Shown here piece after piece: positions 62,386-64,000 of a stretch of 64,000 bases of DNA. Location: contig JADYYG010000003.1 of assembly GCA_020853755.1 (NCBI GenBank), forward strand, positions 1-64,000, read 5' to 3'. The DNA comes from Dehalococcoidia bacterium. GTDB lineage: Bacteria > Chloroflexota > Dehalococcoidia > Tepidiformales > Tepidiformaceae. Both the position numbers and the translations under genes were made by a program. The notes under the pieces were generated by a model. That model made no database searches and was not told where the DNA came from. It was given only the letters and a program-made list of their open reading frames with translations. How positions within the stretch are numbered: the stretch's first letter is position 1; every line of letters starts with the position of its first letter.

Positions 62386-63569
62386 TGTTTCTTGCGTTCG
62401 ACGGCGTCGCCATCCTGAGGGCCGCAGTCCCGTTCCTCAGCATCCTCCTGATCCTCGTGCTCATCCACGAATTCGGGCACTTCCTGGCGGCGAAAGCCTT
62501 TGGGATCAAGGTGCTCGAGTTCGGGATCGGCTTCCCGCCGAAGGCCAAGACCCTGTTCACGAAGGGCGAGACTGAGTACACGCTCAACTGGCTGCCCATC
62601 GGCGGGTTCGTGCGCCTGCTCGGCGAAGAGGATCCGTCGGACCCGAGGTCACTGGCCGCGGCGCCACGCTGGAAGCGGCTGACCGTGATGGCGGCGGGCG
62701 TCCTGATGAACCTGGTTCTCGCCTTCTTCCTGATGGGCGTTAGCTTCATGGTTCCCCGCGACCGCTCGCTTTCACAGGCGCAGATCGTCGAGGTGGCGGC
62801 CGGTTCACCCGCGGCCGAAGCGAAGATCGATGGCGCGATGCGCGATGGTTCGACGCCGGTACAGGGGATCCAGCCCGGGGACATCGTCGTTTCCGTCGAG
62901 GGCCGCGACGTCGCGAACACGAACGAGATGGTCTATGCCAACCGCCTGAACCTCGGGAAGACGCAGGAGTGGACGATCATCCGGGCGGGTTCGACCCTTA
63001 CGGCGCATGTGTATGCCCGGTGGCACCCGCCGGCAGGGCAAGGGCCAACCGGCGTGCGCATTGGCGCCCCCGTGTCATGTTCGTTCGACGACCAGGGCGA
63101 ACCGGCGAACTGCCAGCTGAAATACACCCAGGTCGAGTCGGTGTCCTATGCGCCATGGGAAGCGTTCCCGAAGGGCGCGCAGGCGCTCGTCGACACCATG
63201 GTTCTCACCTACAACGAGATCAAGGTTCGCATCGGCGGCGGTGGCGGGGCGGCGATCAACGACGACCAACCGGCCTTCACCGGACCCGTCGGCATCGCTG
63301 ATACGACCGGGACAATCATCGAGGAAGCGGGTTGGCGGGCACTCATCGAGTTCGCGGCGCTGCTCTCGCTGAACCTGGCCATTTTCAACGCGCTCCCCAT
63401 CCCGATGCTCGACGGTGGGCGCATGTTCTTCGTGGTGCTCGAAATCCTTCGCGGCGGGCGGCGCATCTCCCCCGAGAAGGAGTCACTCGTTCACCTCGCC
63501 GGCTTCGCGCTGATGATGGCGGGCGTCCTCGTGGTGACCTACTTCGATATCGCGCGGCTCGTCACCTGA
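62385..63569 (+). CDS. rseP: Site-2 (RseP/RIP) intramembrane zinc metalloprotease, M50 family
   Basis: Cleaves membrane-embedded anti-sigma or signal-peptide remnants. The 394-residue protein has HEFGH in the first helix (LIHEFGHFLAAKAFGIKV), a PDZ domain with an extended loop (VEVAAGSPAAEAKIDG, GDIVVSVEGRDVANTNE), a ~60-residue extracytoplasmic insert with two cysteines (VSCSFDDQGEPANCQL) that may form a disulfide, and the C-terminal zinc motif LDGGRMFFV. The start is the ATG at 62385 overlapping the dxr stop (TGATG). Confidence 0.94.
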   Translation: MFLAFDGVAILRAAVPFLSILLILVLIHEFGHFLAAKAFGIKVLEFGIGFPPKAKTLFTKGETEYTLNWLPIGGFVRLLGEEDPSDPRSLAAAPRWKRLTVMAAGVLMNLVLAFFLMGVSFMVPRDRSLSQAQIVEVAAGSPAAEAKIDGAMRDGSTPVQGIQPGDIVVSVEGRDVANTNEMVYANRLNLGKTQEWTIIRAGSTLTAHVYARWHPPAGQGPTGVRIGAPVSCSFDDQGEPANCQLKYTQVESVSYAPWEAFPKGAQALVDTMVLTYNEIKVRIGGGGGAAINDDQPAFTGPVGIADTTGTIIEEAGWRALIEFAALLSLNLAIFNALPIPMLDGGRMFFVVLEILRGGRRISPEKESLVHLAGFALMMAGVLVVTYFDIARLVT

Positions 63570-63572
63570 ACC

Positions 63573-63872
63573 GTGTTCACCCTCATCTTCCTGTCGCTGT
63601 TCCTGGTGGCATGGCTGCTGCTGGGGTTCGCCGTCTGGCTCACGGTGTCGGTGGCAACGCAGGGGAATGCGGGCCTGGGGATGCTCCCGCTTTGTCTCCT
63701 TGCCGGGATAGTCGCAGGCCTGGCGGTGCCCCTCCTCGGCAAAGATGATGGCGCCGGGATCTGGTGGAGCATGGCAGCAGCTGTGGTTGTGCCGGCCATG
63801 CTCATGGCGGCCCGCCGGTTCGCGCTTCCAGCACGGCAGAACAAACAATCGCTGCGGGCGGGGTTGAAGTGA
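63573..63872 (+). CDS. Small three-helix membrane protein
   Basis: A 99-residue hydrophobic protein with helices at about 2-27, 34-54 and 63-81 and a basic C-terminus (RRFALPARQNKQSLRAGLK). No family recognised. It starts at GTG 3 bases after rseP and its stop overlaps the next GTG (GTGA), so it is part of the dxr-rseP operon. Confidence 0.75.
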   Translation: MFTLIFLSLFLVAWLLLGFAVWLTVSVATQGNAGLGMLPLCLLAGIVAGLAVPLLGKDDGAGIWWSMAAAVVVPAMLMAARRFALPARQNKQSLRAGLK

Positions 63873-64000
63873 AACCGCTCGCGCTCTCCGCGATGTATGC
63901 GCAGCAGGAGCGCTTCGCGGACGGCGCGGTCTTTGCGCGGTTCGCCGCGGATGCGGGTTTCGACGCCATCGAGATCAGCCACTCAACACCCGCCGCGAAG
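63869..64000 (+). CDS. TIM-barrel sugar isomerase/epimerase-like protein, N-terminal part (runs off the window)
   Basis: Partial gene, 44 codons visible: GTG at 63869, then KPLALSAMYAQQERFADGAV, FARFAADAGFDAIEISHST and PAAK to the window end. The FDAIEISHS strand is typical of xylose-isomerase-like TIM-barrel epimerases. The GTGA overlap with the preceding gene makes it an operon member. The assignment rests on one strand only. Confidence 0.55.
   Translation, partial: MKPLALSAMYAQQERFADGAVFARFAADAGFDAIEISHSTPAAK

Overview
The window is a GC-rich (roughly 63%), densely coded bacterial chromosome segment with many 1-4 base stop/start overlaps. The gene content suggests a member of the Chloroflexota, probably Dehalococcoidia- or Tepidiforma-like. 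The reasons are a Rex regulator, SelA, several acyl-CoA enzymes and class III CoA-transferases, an F420-type luciferase-like oxidoreductase, secreted proteins with Thr/Pro linkers, and promoter motifs placed so close to start codons that leaderless mRNAs are likely. This taxonomic call is inference; no database search was possible.

Layout. 1-5.2 kb: 3' part of the ATP synthase operon (atpA partial, atpG, atpD, atpC) with a HAD phosphatase and a crotonase inserted between atpG and atpD. 5.2-8.1 kb: DinB-like protein, murA (active-site Cys replaced by Asp) and an mreB with an altered nucleotide loop. 8.1-11 kb (minus strand): AlkD-like glycosylase, rex, selA. 11-14 kb: class V aminotransferase and a serA fused in frame to an XRE helix-turn-helix domain, preceded by two identical-arm palindromes over a promoter. 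14-25 kb: ArsR/SRPBCC pair, acyl-CoA dehydrogenase, mobA, Baeyer-Villiger-type monooxygenase, crotonase, patatin, threonine dehydratase, a class A beta-lactamase-like protein, a lytic-transglycosylase-like protein, an IsdG-type monooxygenase and a methyltransferase. 24.9-29.5 kb: NrtR-like Nudix regulator, a PadR-controlled membrane module, tRNA-Ser(GCT), miaB. 29.6-30.4 kb: short 3-hydroxyacyl-CoA dehydrogenase.

30.4-37.2 kb (minus strand) is the most unusual part: a four-gene surface-protein operon with a beta-helix protein carrying a cohesin-like domain and a terminal type I dockerin, followed by three secreted proteins with cohesin-like domains and no recognisable carbohydrate-active catalytic domain. 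It ends in a terminator cassette that recurs after tRNA-Ala(GGC) at 37.8 kb. 38-41.7 kb: a peptide-type ABC importer (two permeases and a lipoprotein; no ATPases here). 42-45.6 kb: purU, small unknown genes, hemB. 45.6-52.1 kb: assimilatory sulfate reduction (ferredoxin sulfite/nitrite reductase divergent from cysH-cysC-cysD-cysN) plus a membrane protein resembling Na/Pi cotransporters that could be the sulfate permease. 52.1-55 kb: two class III CoA-transferases bracketing an unknown small protein. 55-64 kb: a plant-like long ketol-acid reductoisomerase, a tandem SnoaL-like protein, aminopeptidase N, a luciferase-like oxidoreductase, dxr, a site-2 protease, a small membrane protein and the start of a TIM-barrel epimerase-like gene.

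Functional links: serine synthesis (aminotransferase, SerA), sulfur assimilation, envelope biogenesis (MurA, MreB, beta-lactamase-like and transglycosylase-like proteins, cohesin/dockerin operon, Dxr, site-2 protease) and fatty-acid or xenobiotic acyl-CoA metabolism. Regulatory DNA is unusually legible: paired palindromes occur at the HTH-serA, padR, arsR and sir/cysH promoters, and TANNNT hexamers lie 6-8 bases before several ATG codons.
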